Source of the DNA: Actinophytocola algeriensis
Lineage (GTDB): Bacteria; Actinomycetota; Actinomycetes; Mycobacteriales; Pseudonocardiaceae
Length of the DNA stretch: 64,000 nt
Direction: 5' to 3'
NCBI RefSeq assembly: GCF_014203735.1
Contig: NZ_JACHJQ010000006.1
Span: 443,698-507,697 of the forward strand
Shown here piece by piece: positions 52,952 through 61,992 of the stretch. Position 1 is the stretch's first letter. Each line of letters opens with the position of its first letter. The notes beneath the pieces were generated by a model. That model did no database searches, was not told the origin of the DNA, and saw only the letters and a list, made by a program, of their open reading frames with translations. The position numbers and the translations under genes were made by a program.

Positions 52952-54166
52952 TCACGCTCCGATCACCTGCTGGAAGCCCTGCTCGAAGATGCGTTCCTGC
53001 GCCTCGTTCAACGCCATGAACACCTTGGCCGAAGACAGCGTGGACTCGCTCGGGAAGATCAGCTCGTTCTCGGCGAGCTCCGGGTCGATGGCGGCCATCG
53101 CGTCCTGCGCGCCCTGGACCGGGCAGATGAAGTTGACGTACGCGGCCAGCTCGGCGGCGACCTCGGGCTCGTAGTAGAAGTTCATGAGCGCCTCGGCGTT
53201 GGTCTGGTGCGTCGCGCGGTTGGGCACCTGCATGTTGTCCGACCACAGCATCACGCCGGACTCCGGTGTCACGAACTTGATGTTCTCGTCCTCGAAGTTC
53301 AGCTGGATCACGTCACCGGACCAGCCGACGCACGCGGCGATGTCGCCCTTCGCGAGATCCTGGGCGTAGTCGTTGCCGGTGAAGCGGCGGATCTGCCCGT
53401 CGTCGACCGCCCGCTGCAGCTTGTTCAGCGCCTCGTTGAACTGTTCCTCGGTGAAGTCGGACGGGTCGTGGCCCATCTGCAGCAGGATCAGCCCGACGGT
53501 GTCGCGCATCTCGGACAGCATCGTGACCTTGCCCTTGAGGTCCGGACGAGTCAGCAGCTCGTCCATCGTGCGGACCTCTCCGGTGACGTTGCCGTTGTAG
53601 GCGATGCCCGCGAGACCGGTCTGCCACGGCACGGCGTACTCGGTGTTCTTGTCCCACGGGCGGCCGCGCAGCGAGGGCAGTAGGTTCGCCTCGACGTTCG
53701 GGAGCTTGTCCTTCTGGAGCGGCTGCACCCAGCCGAGCCGGATCATCCGCGCCGCCATCCAGTCGGTGAGGACGATGATGTCCCGGTCGATCGTCTGGCA
53801 CGTGGAGAGCTGGTTGCGGACCTTGCCGAAGAACTCGTTGTTGTCGTTGACGTCCTCCTGGTACGTCACCTGGATGCCCGACTGCGCGACGAACGCGTCC
53901 AGCGTGGGCCGCACCGACTCGTCGTCCTCGGCGACGTCGATGTACAGGGGCCAGTTGGAGATGACGAGGCTCTTGTCACTCGCCGACTCGTCGGCGCTGC
54001 GGCACGCCGCGGGGTCCTGGCGGGTGCCCGGCATGCCACAGCTGGTGGCCGCCAGGGCGGTGGCGGCCACCAGGCCACGCAGGACAGTCCTGCGGGAAAA
54101 GCGGGTCTGTCCCGTCAGCAGTGCCGTCGCCTCCGGAGAGAGCGACGTAGGCGCCCTGGTTCGCAT
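52952..54166 (-). CDS. Polyamine-binding lipoprotein, PotD-like, Tat-exported
   Basis: 404 aa. N-terminal twin-arginine signal (FSRRTVLRGLVAATALAATSC) ends in the lipobox ATSC (Cys near residue 43), so it is a Tat-exported lipoprotein. The solute-binding type II fold follows, with WPLYIDV near 68, the hinge EYAVPWQTGLAGIAYN near 180 and the acidic pocket around VGWSGDV near 290, as in spermidine/putrescine receptors. The first gene of the importer operon. A leaderless promoter is visible at 54173-54203, placing the transcript start at or beside ATG 54166. Confidence 0.93.
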   Translation of the reverse strand: MRTRAPTSLSPEATALLTGQTRFSRRTVLRGLVAATALAATSCGMPGTRQDPAACRSADESASDKSLVISNWPLYIDVAEDDESVRPTLDAFVAQSGIQVTYQEDVNDNNEFFGKVRNQLSTCQTIDRDIIVLTDWMAARMIRLGWVQPLQKDKLPNVEANLLPSLRGRPWDKNTEYAVPWQTGLAGIAYNGNVTGEVRTMDELLTRPDLKGKVTMLSEMRDTVGLILLQMGHDPSDFTEEQFNEALNKLQRAVDDGQIRRFTGNDYAQDLAKGDIAACVGWSGDVIQLNFEDENIKFVTPESGVMLWSDNMQVPNRATHQTNAEALMNFYYEPEVAAELAAYVNFICPVQGAQDAMAAIDPELAENELIFPSESTLSSAKVFMALNEAQERIFEQGFQQVIGA

Positions 54167-54172
54167 GGCGAC

Positions 54173-54203
54173 TGATATTGACACGCACGTCACAGGTCGA
54201 CAA
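54173..54203 (-). promoter_or_regulatory. Sigma-70-type, leaderless promoter for the polyamine importer operon
   Basis: On the minus strand TTGTCG, 17 bp, CAATAT, then 6 bases to ATG 54166. The spacing makes the message start at or next to its initiation codon, a common arrangement in actinobacteria. The same match sets the start of the PotD-like gene. Confidence 0.6.
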
Positions 54204-54225
54204 GGGATTCCGTTGTCACGTTCGC

Positions 54226-54247
54226 GTTGCGCAACGAATTGCGTAAG
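54226..54247. promoter_or_regulatory. Lrp/AsnC-like operator
   Basis: Tandem half-sites TTGCGCAA (54227-54234) and TTGCGTAA (54239-54246), 12 bp centre to centre, inside GTTGCGCAAC, a perfect 10-bp palindrome. It lies 23 bp upstream of the -35 of the importer promoter and in the spacer shared with the Lrp-type regulator gene, the natural binder. Confidence 0.55.
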
Positions 54248-54393
54248 ACTTACGGCCGTAACACGGGAGCTGAACGACGTAGCGGGCGCCGTCTGGACTG
54301 AGGAGCGCGCACAGGCGCGCCAGCGCCGAGCACGCGACGAGGGAAGACCGCGTGGTAGCGGAGGGTGAAGCGACCCATGACACGGAGGGCTGA

Positions 54394-54840
54394 ATGGCGG
54401 ATCTGGACGACGTCTCCAAGGCGATCATCGAACAGTTGCAGGAGGACGGTCGCAGGCCGTACGCCACGATCGGGCGCGCGGTGGGACTGTCCGAGGCGGC
54501 CGTGCGGCAACGGGTGCAACGCCTGCTCGACGCGGGCGTGATGCAGATCGTGGCGGTGACCGACCCACTGCAACTCGGCTTCCCCCGCCAGGCGATGGTC
54601 GGCATCCGCACGTCGGCGGACCTCGAGGAGACCGCGGACCGGCTGGCCGAGATCGCCGAGGTGGACTACGTCGTGATCACGGCGGGCTCCTTCGACCTGC
54701 TGGCGGAGGTGGTGGCCCGCAACGACGACCACCTGCTGGAGATCCTGAAGCAGATGCGTGCGGTGCCGGGCGTGACGACGACCGAGGCGTTCATGTACCT
54801 GAAGCTGAGGAAGCAGACCTATTCGTGGGGCACCACCTGA
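54394..54840 (+). CDS. Lrp/AsnC-family transcriptional regulator
   Basis: 148 aa, ATG with a GGAGGG ribosome site. An N-terminal HTH (LDDVSKAIIEQLQEDGRRPYATIGRAVGLSEAAVRQRVQRL, residues 3-45) precedes the RAM/AsnC ligand domain (GFPRQAMVGIRT, VDYVVITAGSFDLLAEVV). Such proteins form octamers and respond to amino acids or their derivatives. It is divergent from the importer and upstream of the aminotransferase gene, and is probably their local regulator. Confidence 0.95.
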   Translation: MADLDDVSKAIIEQLQEDGRRPYATIGRAVGLSEAAVRQRVQRLLDAGVMQIVAVTDPLQLGFPRQAMVGIRTSADLEETADRLAEIAEVDYVVITAGSFDLLAEVVARNDDHLLEILKQMRAVPGVTTTEAFMYLKLRKQTYSWGTT

Positions 54841-54919
54841 GTGCGGATTCCGTCGCGATCGCAGCACATCACAGCCGTAATCACTTGCCGAACCCTGGTT
54901 GATATGCGGTAATCGAAGC

Positions 54920-56272
54920 ATGGCCGACAACCTCTGGATGCACTTCACCCGCATGTCGTCCTACGCGGACACCCCCGTGCCGACGATCGCGCGCGGCGAA
55001 GGCCCCTACGTCTGGGACACCAACGGCAAGCGGTACCTCGACGGGCTGTCCGGCCTGTTCGTGGTCCAGGCAGGTCACGGCCGCGAGGAACTGGCGGAGG
55101 CGGCGGCGAAACAAGCCCGCGAACTGGCCTACTTCCCCATCTGGTCCTACGCCCACCCGAAGGCGGTGGAGCTGGCGGAACGGCTCGCGACCCTCACCCC
55201 GGGCGACCTCAACCAGGTCTTCTTCACGACCGGCGGCTCGGAAGCCGTCGAGAGCGCGTGGAAGCTCGCCCGCGCGTACTTCAAGCTGGTCGGCAAGCCC
55301 ACCAAGCACAAGGTCATCTCCCGAGCGATCGCCTACCACGGCACCTCCATGGGCGCCCTGTCGATCACCGGCCTGCCGGGTTTGAAGGCCGACTTCGAAC
55401 CACTGGTCCCCTCGACGATCCGGGTGCCGAACACGAACCTGTACCGGGCGCCGGCCGGCACGGCAGGCCCCGACGGCACCGACGCCGAGGCGTTCGGCAG
55501 GTGGGCCGCCGACCGGATCGAGGAAGCGATCCTCTTCGAGGGCGCCGACACGATCGCCGCCGTCTACCTGGAACCCGTGCAGAACGCGGGTGGCTGCTTC
55601 CCGCCGCCGCCCGGCTACTTCCAGCGGGTCCGCGAGATCTGCGACCGGCACGACGTGCTGCTGGTGTCCGACGAGGTGATCTGCGCGTTCGGGCGGCTCG
55701 GCGAGTACTTCGGCGCCACCCGGTACGGCTACCAGCCCGACATCATCACCTGTGCGAAGGGCCTGACCAGTGGGTACGTGCCGCTGGGCGCGATGCTGGT
55801 GAGCGACCGGCTCGCGGAGCCGTTCCGGCACGGGGCGAACACGTTCGCCCACGGCGTCACGTTCGGCGGGCACCCGGTGGCGAGTGCGGTGGCCCTCGCG
55901 AACCTGGACCTGTTCGTGCGCGAGGACCTCAACGCGCACGTGCGCCGCAACTCCGGGCTGTTCCGGTCCTACCTGGAGCGGCTGCACGACCTGCCGATCG
56001 TCGGCGACGTGCGCGGCGACGGCTACTTCTTCGGCATCGAGCTGGTGAAGGACAAGGCCACGAAGGAGACCTTCGACGACGCGGAGTCGGAGCGGCTGCT
56101 GCGCGGCTACCTCTCCAAGGCGCTGTTCGACGCGGGCCTGTACTGCCGCGCCGACGACAGAGGCGACCCGGTCGTGCAGCTGGCACCGCCGCTGACCTGC
56201 GAAGAGCCGCAGTTCGCCGAGATCGAGGAGATCCTGCGCGCGGTGCTGACGGAGGCGTCGAACCGGCTGTAG
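54920..56272 (+). CDS. Class III (omega) aminotransferase, putrescine/GABA-pyruvate type
   Basis: 450 aa from ATG 54920 (MADNLWMHFTRMSSY). The PLP Lys sits in CAKGLTSGYVPLGAM near residue 281, with Asp in LVSDEVICAFGR near 250, GSEAVESAWKLAR near 108 and the HGVTFGGHPV arch near 312, all typical of omega-aminotransferases that use putrescine, GABA or beta-alanine with pyruvate. With the importer and aldehyde dehydrogenase it would convert imported putrescine to 4-aminobutanal. Lies 80 bp after the Lrp gene in the same direction. Confidence 0.93.
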   Translation: MADNLWMHFTRMSSYADTPVPTIARGEGPYVWDTNGKRYLDGLSGLFVVQAGHGREELAEAAAKQARELAYFPIWSYAHPKAVELAERLATLTPGDLNQVFFTTGGSEAVESAWKLARAYFKLVGKPTKHKVISRAIAYHGTSMGALSITGLPGLKADFEPLVPSTIRVPNTNLYRAPAGTAGPDGTDAEAFGRWAADRIEEAILFEGADTIAAVYLEPVQNAGGCFPPPPGYFQRVREICDRHDVLLVSDEVICAFGRLGEYFGATRYGYQPDIITCAKGLTSGYVPLGAMLVSDRLAEPFRHGANTFAHGVTFGGHPVASAVALANLDLFVREDLNAHVRRNSGLFRSYLERLHDLPIVGDVRGDGYFFGIELVKDKATKETFDDAESERLLRGYLSKALFDAGLYCRADDRGDPVVQLAPPLTCEEPQFAEIEEILRAVLTEASNRL

Positions 56273-56276
56273 CCGC

Positions 56277-57137
56277 TCAGATCAGGGCGGCGCACGCCTT
56301 GGACGCGAAGCGCGCGACCCACGACCTTTCCTTGCGCCGGGCGGAAAGCGGCAGTGGCACGCGGTCACCCGCCGCCAGAGCACCCAGCATGGCGGAGCAC
56401 GCCGCGGCGTCCGACCGCTCGCGCGGCTCGGTCGCGGTCATCGCGGTGAGCACCGCACGCCAGTCCCTCCCCCACGTGCCGGGCACCTTCGGCGGGTGGG
56501 CGAGCCGGGCCATCGCGGCCGCCGGGCCATCGCCCGGGTACTCGACCTGCCCGGTCATGCACTCCAGCAGCACCAGCCCGAGCGCGTACACGTCGACGGC
56601 CGGGCCGATCTCGCCGCGCCCCACCTGCTCCGGCGCGAGATAACCGGCGGTGCCGAGGAAGTCCGACACGGGACGGTCGTCGAGGCGCGCGATGCCGAAG
56701 TCGGCCAGGTAGCACTCACCCTCGGCGTCGAAGAGCAGGTTCTCGGGCTTGACGTCCCGGTGCACGATGCCCTGACTGTGCACATAGGCCAGCACGGACG
56801 CGACGGCGGCGCCGATCTCGGCGACCCGGTCGGCCTGCATCGGTCCCACTTCGAGCCGGTCGCGCAGCGTGCCCCCGGACGCGAGCTGCAGCACGAGGAA
56901 CGGCCGCTGCCCTTCGAAGCCGATGTCGTAGAGCCGCAACAGCCCGGGATGGGACAGTCCGGCGATGACCTCGGCCTCCTCGATGAGACGCTGACGGCGC
57001 CGGGTGGTGCGGCACCGCTTGAGCGCGACGGGTCGCCGGAGCCGGAGGTCACGAGCCTCGAACACATCGGCCATGCCGCCCCCGCCGAGCCTGGGGCCCA
57101 GCCGGTAGCGGTGGTCGATGATCGGGTTCGTGGACAT
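56277..57137 (-). CDS. Soluble Ser/Thr protein kinase
   Basis: 286 aa from ATG 57137 (CGGAG just upstream). The kinase domain fills the protein: glycine loop GGGGMADVFEA near 16, VALKRC near 35, HRDVKPENLL near 126, DFGIAR near 146, TAGYLAPEQ near 162 and the C-lobe to ~265. The short C-terminus (RSWVARFASKACAALI) is not long enough for the transmembrane/PASTA extension of PknB-type receptors, so this is a cytoplasmic eukaryotic-like kinase. It converges on the aminotransferase gene with a 4-bp gap. Confidence 0.93.
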   Translation of the reverse strand: MSTNPIIDHRYRLGPRLGGGGMADVFEARDLRLRRPVALKRCRTTRRRQRLIEEAEVIAGLSHPGLLRLYDIGFEGQRPFLVLQLASGGTLRDRLEVGPMQADRVAEIGAAVASVLAYVHSQGIVHRDVKPENLLFDAEGECYLADFGIARLDDRPVSDFLGTAGYLAPEQVGRGEIGPAVDVYALGLVLLECMTGQVEYPGDGPAAAMARLAHPPKVPGTWGRDWRAVLTAMTATEPRERSDAAACSAMLGALAAGDRVPLPLSARRKERSWVARFASKACAALI

Positions 57138-57218
57138 GATCTCCGGATACCCGGGGTCGCCACGTGGAAACCTGCCAGGTGCGGGTACCCGCACTTACAA
57201 CACAAGGAGGCGCTGGTC

Positions 57219-58799
57219 ATGGAGGAGTTCGACGCGGTAGTGGTCGGCGCCGGGCACAACGGGCTGGTGGCCGCGAACATGCTCGCGGACGCGGGCTGGC
57301 GCGTGCTCGTCTGCGAGGCGACCGACGCGCCCGGCGGCGCGGTGGCGTCCGCCGAACTGACCGCGCCCGGGTACATCTCCGACCTGTGCAGCGCGTTCTA
57401 CCCGCTCGCCGCGACCTCCCCCGCGCTGCTGCGGCTGGGACTGGAGGAGCACGGGTTGCGGTGGCGGCACGCGCCGTCCGTGCTCGCGCACGTGTTCCCC
57501 GACGGCAGGAACGTCGTGCTGTCCAGGGATCTCGAGGAGACGGCGAAGGCGGTGGGGGAGTTCGCGGCCGCCGACGCCGACGCGTGGCACGCGGAGTTCG
57601 CCTACTGGCAACGAATCCGGGACGACGTGCTCGACGCGATCCTGTCGCCGTTCCCGCCGGTCCGCGCCGGGGCACGGCTCGCCAGGCGGCTGGGGCCCGC
57701 CGAGATGCTGCGGTTCGCGCGCAGGGCGGTGATGCCGGTGCGGACGATGACCAGGGAACGGTTCGCCGGTGACGGTGCACGCGCGTTGTTCGCGGGCAGC
57801 GCGATGCACACCGACCTCGGCCCGGACCAGGCTGGTTCGGGGATCTTCGGGTGGCTGCTCACGATGCTGGGCCAGGAGGTCGGGTTCCCGGTGCCGGAAG
57901 GCGGCGCGGGACAGATCACGGCGGCGCTGGTACGTCGGCTGTCCACTCGGGACGCACGGGTGGACTGCGGGCGACCGGTCACGTCGCTGGTCGTCGGGAA
58001 CGGGGAGGTGCTCGGGGTGTGGGACGCGGAGGGGCAGGTGGTGCGGGCGCGGCGGGCGGTGCTCGCGGACGTGCCCGCGCCGGTGCTGTACCGGGACCTG
58101 GTCGGCGAGTCGCACCTGCCCGCCCGGCTCGTGGCCGACCTCGACAGCTTCCACTGGGACGACGCGACGATCAAGGTGGACTGGGCGCTGTCCGGTCCGG
58201 TCCCGTGGTCGGCGCCTGCTGTGCGCGGCGCCGGCACCGTGCACATGGGCGCGGACCTCGACGGGCTCGCCGGGGTCGCGAACGACCTCGCGTGCGGCCG
58301 CGTGCCGCGCGACCCGTTCCTGTTGCTCGGGCAGATGACGACGGCCGACCCGTCGCGGTCACCGGCCGGCACGGAGTCGGTGTGGGCGTACACGCACGTG
58401 CCGCGGGGTGAGAGGTGGTCGCCGTCGCGGCTGAAGCGGCGCGCGGACCGGATCGAGCAGGTGATCGAGGACCAGGCGCCCGGCTTCCGGTCGCTGATCG
58501 CCGGCCGGGCGATCGCGGGCCCCGCCGAGCTGGCGGAACACAACCCGAGCCTGGTCGAGGGCGCGATCAACGCGGGCACGTCCGCGATCCACCAGCAGCT
58601 GGTGTTCCGCCCGGTCCCGGGCCTCGGCCGCGCGGACACGGTGATCGACCGGCTGTTCCTGGCAGGCGCGTCGGCCCATCCCGGCGGCGGCGTGCACGGC
58701 GCCGCGGGCGCGAACGCGGCGAAGGCGGCACTGGCCCGCGACAAGGTCCCCGGCTACCACGGTCTCGTCTCGGCAGCCCACAAAATGCTCTACCGCTAG
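57219..58799 (+). CDS. FAD-dependent phytoene-desaturase-like oxidoreductase
   Basis: 526 aa, ATG with an AAGGAGG ribosome site. FAD motif VVVGAGHNGLVAANMLADAG at residues 7-26, ECATDAPGG-like continuation (CEATDAPGG), and the C-terminal GGGVHGAAGANAA motif that closes the FAD site in the CrtI/phytoene desaturase superfamily. Such proteins oxidise carotenoids, retinoids or amino acids. No carotenoid genes are nearby, so the substrate is open. The stop codon TAG (58797-58799) is also the start of the intergenic head E3. Confidence 0.9.
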   Translation: MEEFDAVVVGAGHNGLVAANMLADAGWRVLVCEATDAPGGAVASAELTAPGYISDLCSAFYPLAATSPALLRLGLEEHGLRWRHAPSVLAHVFPDGRNVVLSRDLEETAKAVGEFAAADADAWHAEFAYWQRIRDDVLDAILSPFPPVRAGARLARRLGPAEMLRFARRAVMPVRTMTRERFAGDGARALFAGSAMHTDLGPDQAGSGIFGWLLTMLGQEVGFPVPEGGAGQITAALVRRLSTRDARVDCGRPVTSLVVGNGEVLGVWDAEGQVVRARRAVLADVPAPVLYRDLVGESHLPARLVADLDSFHWDDATIKVDWALSGPVPWSAPAVRGAGTVHMGADLDGLAGVANDLACGRVPRDPFLLLGQMTTADPSRSPAGTESVWAYTHVPRGERWSPSRLKRRADRIEQVIEDQAPGFRSLIAGRAIAGPAELAEHNPSLVEGAINAGTSAIHQQLVFRPVPGLGRADTVIDRLFLAGASAHPGGGVHGAAGANAAKAALARDKVPGYHGLVSAAHKMLYR

Positions 58800-59095
58800 C
58801 TGTGTCCACCAACGTTTGCCGGTCCTGCGGCGGGTCCGGCAAAGCCAAGGTGATCGCCGTGCCGGGGGTGGGGCTGGGTTTGCCGTGAAAGGCGCGTTCA
58901 GGACATCGCCGGTGTTGTGAAAGGCGCGTTGAGGGCGTTGAGTGCCCTGAAAGCGCCTTTCACAGCGTGGCCAGTGCCGTGAAAGCGCCTTTCACAGCCG
59001 GCAGGACGCCCGTCCGGCGAGGACACACCACCCCGTGCTGAACGTCCGACGAGGACAACCCCGTCAATCCCCAACCCAACATGCGGACACAGCGC
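58800..59095. repeat. Composite intergenic repeat (E3): head, palindrome array, second head
   Basis: It opens with TGTGTCCACCAACG at 58801 (stop TAG just before it), a copy of the E2 head, and closes with GGACACAGCGCTCA at 59083-59098, where TCA is the stop of the opposing gene. In between lie the 32-bp palindrome array (58885-58995) and, at 59008-59038, the GCCCGTCCGGCGAGGACA segment shared with 16670-16700. No ORF worth calling. Both outer ends therefore coincide with stop codons of the convergent genes. Confidence 0.8.
58885..58995. repeat. 32-bp-period array of GTGAAAGGCGC palindromes
   Basis: Units at 58885 and 58917 (GTGAAAGGCGCGTT) and inverted units at 58947 and 58979 (ending AGCGCCTTTCAC). 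Spacing is 32, 30 and 32 bp. Unit 4 is itself a palindrome, GTGAAAGCGCCTTTCAC. The set could fold as one large hairpin or as four small ones. Confidence 0.8.
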
Positions 59096-59539
59096 TCAGC
59101 GACCCGCGCCCGCCAGTGCCAGGTCCGCGAGCCGGGACAGCGACTCGCGGTTGCGCGGGATCAGCATGACCGCCTGCACCGCTTTCGGCAGGACCTTCAA
59201 CGGACCGCGCACGACCTGCTCGGACATGAGGACCTTGGTGCGGCCCTCGTCGACCCGTGACAGCTCGATGCGGACGCGGGCCACGCCCATCGGCCACGCG
59301 CGCGCGTCCAGCTCGATGAACCGGCCCGGTTCGACATCGACGACCTCGGTCGTGTCGCTCACCGTCAGCGGCCACAGCCCGACGCTGTGGTGGATGCGGT
59401 TGCCGGTCCCCGGCCAGCCCTGGTCGACGGCCCGCACGTGCGACGCGCCCACCACCCACCCCGCGTACGTCCAGCCCTCGGCCAGCACCGCCCACACCTG
59501 CTCCAGCGGTGCGTCGATCTCCGCGGTCACATCGATCAT
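59096..59539 (-). CDS. SRPBCC-family (polyketide cyclase-like) protein
   Basis: 147 aa from ATG 59539 (MIDVTAEIDAPLEQVWAVL). Classic START/Bet v1 opening (DAPLEQVWAVLAEG), internal strand pattern (TRVE-like EVVDVEPGRFIELDARAW) and a long C-terminal helix (LSRLADLALAGAG). These hold a hydrophobic ligand in a helix-grip pocket. The single domain suggests ligand transport or a small cyclase step. Last gene of the signalling run, 59 bp after the NlpC-like gene. Its stop is the edge of repeat E3. Confidence 0.87.
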   Translation of the reverse strand: MIDVTAEIDAPLEQVWAVLAEGWTYAGWVVGASHVRAVDQGWPGTGNRIHHSVGLWPLTVSDTTEVVDVEPGRFIELDARAWPMGVARVRIELSRVDEGRTKVLMSEQVVRGPLKVLPKAVQAVMLIPRNRESLSRLADLALAGAGR

Positions 59540-59598
59540 GGGTAACGCCTCCCCGGGTCGGAGCCCTTCTGATACCCCGCCCGAGCCAGGGCAAACGG

Positions 59599-60012
59599 TC
59601 AGGACCGGGAGGTCACCCGCTTGTAGCCGACCAGCTCGCGGTAGCTGGGGCGCGCGGCGAACTGCGCGAGGTGCCACAGCGCGGGCCGCGCGGTCTCCGC
59701 GCACAGGTGCAGCACCCGGCCGTCATCCGCCCACACACCGACGTGTGCGCCCCACGGGTCGTTCGACGAGTTCACCAGCACGAGGTCGAGCGGACGCGGC
59801 ACCGCCACCCGCTGTGTCGACTCGGAGTCGTCCCACAGCTCGCTCGACCGCAGGTCCGGCGGGTCGTACCCGAAGTGCCGCAGCACCTCGTACGCGAACA
59901 GCTGGCAGTTCGCGCCGTCCGCGAGCCCGGGACTGGCCAGCACGGCTGGCGAGCCCGGGTAGCGGGCGCCGACATACCGGACCTCCCAGAAGGAGTCCGG
60001 CAGCTCGATCAT
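59599..60012 (-). CDS. NlpC/P60-like cysteine hydrolase
   Basis: 137 aa. Cys36 in [15 protein letters not shown] and His90 in PWGAHVGVW, with a further polar residue around RVLHL, have the order and spacing of NlpC/P60 papain-like hydrolases, which usually cut peptidoglycan cross-links. There is no signal peptide, so if active it works inside the cell or on another amide. Translationally coupled to the response regulator gene (ATGA, 60009-60012), an unusual place for a cell-wall-type hydrolase. Confidence 0.65.
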   Translation of the reverse strand: MIELPDSFWEVRYVGARYPGSPAVLASPGLADGANCQLFAYEVLRHFGYDPPDLRSSELWDDSESTQRVAVPRPLDLVLVNSSNDPWGAHVGVWADDGRVLHLCAETARPALWHLAQFAARPSYRELVGYKRVTSRS

Positions 60013-60452
60013 CCCGGCAGCTTCACCACCGTCACGAAGAAGTCGTCGATCTGGCGGATGACGTCGATGAACCGGTCGAAGTCCACCGGCTTGCTCACGT
60101 ACGCGTTCGCGTGCAGCGTGTAGCTGCGGAGGATGTCCTCCTCCGCCTCGGAGGTCGTCAGCACCACCACGGGGATCACCCGCAGCTCGGGGTCGGACTT
60201 CATCTCGGCGAGGACCTCGCGCCCGTCGCGGCGCGGCAGGTTCAGGTCCAGCAGGACGAGGCCCGGCCGGGGCGCGTCCGCGTACTCGCCCTCGCGCCGC
60301 AGGAACTGCAGCGCCTCCTCGCCGTCCCGCACCACGTGGAGGTGGTTGCGGATCTTGTGGTGCTCGAACGCCTCCCGTGTCATCAGCACGTCGCCGTCGT
60401 CGTCCTCGACGAGCAGCACGTCGATCACGTCCAGCGGGGTCGGGTCAGCCAT
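60009..60452 (-). CDS. Single-domain response regulator (Rcp1-like)
   Basis: 147 aa receiver without output domain. Phospho-acceptor Asp in [13 protein letters not shown] near residue 69, acidic pair EDDDGD near 16, Thr in VVVLTTSE near 98 and Lys in YVSKPVDF near 121. The [20 protein letters not shown] pattern is that of the Rcp1/bacteriophytochrome-partner family. It probably takes phosphate from the kinase encoded just upstream, whose reading frame overlaps by 8 bp, and passes it on or acts by protein binding. Confidence 0.95.
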   Translation of the reverse strand: MADPTPLDVIDVLLVEDDDGDVLMTREAFEHHKIRNHLHVVRDGEEALQFLRREGEYADAPRPGLVLLDLNLPRRDGREVLAEMKSDPELRVIPVVVLTTSEAEEDILRSYTLHANAYVSKPVDFDRFIDVIRQIDDFFVTVVKLPG

Positions 60453-61992
60453 CGGAATCCTTGTCTCGATCGATTGTGGCGTCGATCACCGGGAGAGTGA
60501 AGCAGAACCGGGAGCCGGATTCCACACTCGTGTCCAGCCAAATCGTCCCACCGTGATATTCGATGATCTTCCGGCACATCGCGAGGCCGATGCCCGTGCC
60601 CGGGTAGTCGGCCTTGTTGTGCAGTCGCTGGAAGATCACGAAGATGCGCTCCGCGTACTCGGGATCGATGCCGATCCCGTTGTCGGCGACGGCGATCTCC
60701 CAGAAGCCGCCGTCGCGGCGGGCGGTGATGCGCACCTTCGGCGGGTCGTCCCCCCGGAACTTGAGCGCGTTGCCGATCAGGTTCTGGAACACGGCCGTGA
60801 GCAGCGGCACCTCCGCCGACACGGTCGGCAGCTCCTCGGCCTCGACGGACGCCTCGGTCCGCTCGATCGCGTCCGCCAGGTTCGCCGTGGCCTGCTCCAG
60901 CACCGCGGCGCAGGACACCTCGACCGACTCGCGCACGACGCGGCCGACCCGGCTGAACGCGAGCAGGTCGTTGATCAGGATCTGCATGCGCTTCGCGCCG
61001 TCGACGGCGAACGCGATGTACTGGTCGGCCCGCTCGTCGAGCTTGCCCTTGTACCTGCGTTCGAGCAGCTGGCAGAAGCTCGCGACCTTGCGTAGCGGTT
61101 CCTGCAGGTCGTGGGAGGCGATGTAGGCGAACTGCTCCAGCTCGGCGTTCGACCGCTCCAGGTCCGTGGTCCGCGAGTCCAGCTCGGCGTGCGCGACCTT
61201 CGCGGCGGACAGGTCGGACAGGATCCGCTCCCGCATCACGTTCACGTCGGCACCCAGTTCGCGCAGCTCACGGGGGCCGCTCTGCTGGACCCGGTGGTCG
61301 AAGTCGCCCCGCGCGACCTGCCGGACCTCCTCGGCGAGCCGCGAGACGGGCCGGATCGCCGCCCGCCGCAGGCCGACCGCGAGTGTCGTGATGACCAGCG
61401 CGAACGCGATCGCGATGCCGATCAGCGCCAGGTTCGCCGAGTCCGCCGCGGACTGCAGGGCGGTGGTGGCGTCCTCGCGGGCGGCGTTGAGCTCGTCGTC
61501 GAGTGCCTCCAGCTCGTCGCGGACCGGGTCGAACAGCACGGTGCCCTGGGCGACCGTCATGTTCGGCTGCGCGGTGGGGCTGGTCGCGATGTCGGCGATC
61601 GTCGGCTGGGCGTAGCGCGTCCGCCAGGCCTCGGCGCGCTCGACCACCCGCGCGAGGTCGGACTCGGCGGCCGGCATGTCGCTGAGCAGGCGCTCGAGCT
61701 GCCGGATCGCGTCGTTCTGCTGCCGCACACCCGCCGTGTACGGGTTCAGGACGTCCTCGTCGGCGCCCAGCACGTAGCCGCGCAGGCCGGTCTCCTGGTC
61801 GACGAGCGCCGACTCGAGCCGCAGCGCCTGCTGCAGCGCGGGGTCGATGCGCCCGACGACGGTCTCGCGGGCGTCGCTGAGGTTGTTCAGCGCCATCCCG
61901 CCGACGACCACGGCGGCCAGCAGGAACAACGCCAGCGCCGCGACGCTGACGTTGATGATGCGGCGCAGCGGCCAGCGGTCCGCGTCAGCCAT
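60445..61992 (-). CDS. CHASE3-HAMP histidine kinase
   Basis: 515 aa. TM1 (residues ~15-35) and TM2 (~185-205) enclose a CHASE3 sensor domain ([17 protein letters not shown] near 58). HAMP follows ([18 protein letters not shown]), then HisKA with the phospho-accepting His in [17 protein letters not shown] near 293 and HATPase_c with N box NLIGNALKF near 388 and [16 protein letters not shown] near 430-465. A complete hybrid-free kinase, likely phosphorylating the receiver downstream. It also overlaps the receiver-phosphatase gene upstream by 8 bp. Confidence 0.95.
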   Translation of the reverse strand: MADADRWPLRRIINVSVAALALFLLAAVVVGGMALNNLSDARETVVGRIDPALQQALRLESALVDQETGLRGYVLGADEDVLNPYTAGVRQQNDAIRQLERLLSDMPAAESDLARVVERAEAWRTRYAQPTIADIATSPTAQPNMTVAQGTVLFDPVRDELEALDDELNAAREDATTALQSAADSANLALIGIAIAFALVITTLAVGLRRAAIRPVSRLAEEVRQVARGDFDHRVQQSGPRELRELGADVNVMRERILSDLSAAKVAHAELDSRTTDLERSNAELEQFAYIASHDLQEPLRKVASFCQLLERRYKGKLDERADQYIAFAVDGAKRMQILINDLLAFSRVGRVVRESVEVSCAAVLEQATANLADAIERTEASVEAEELPTVSAEVPLLTAVFQNLIGNALKFRGDDPPKVRITARRDGGFWEIAVADNGIGIDPEYAERIFVIFQRLHNKADYPGTGIGLAMCRKIIEYHGGTIWLDTSVESGSRFCFTLPVIDATIDRDKDSDG

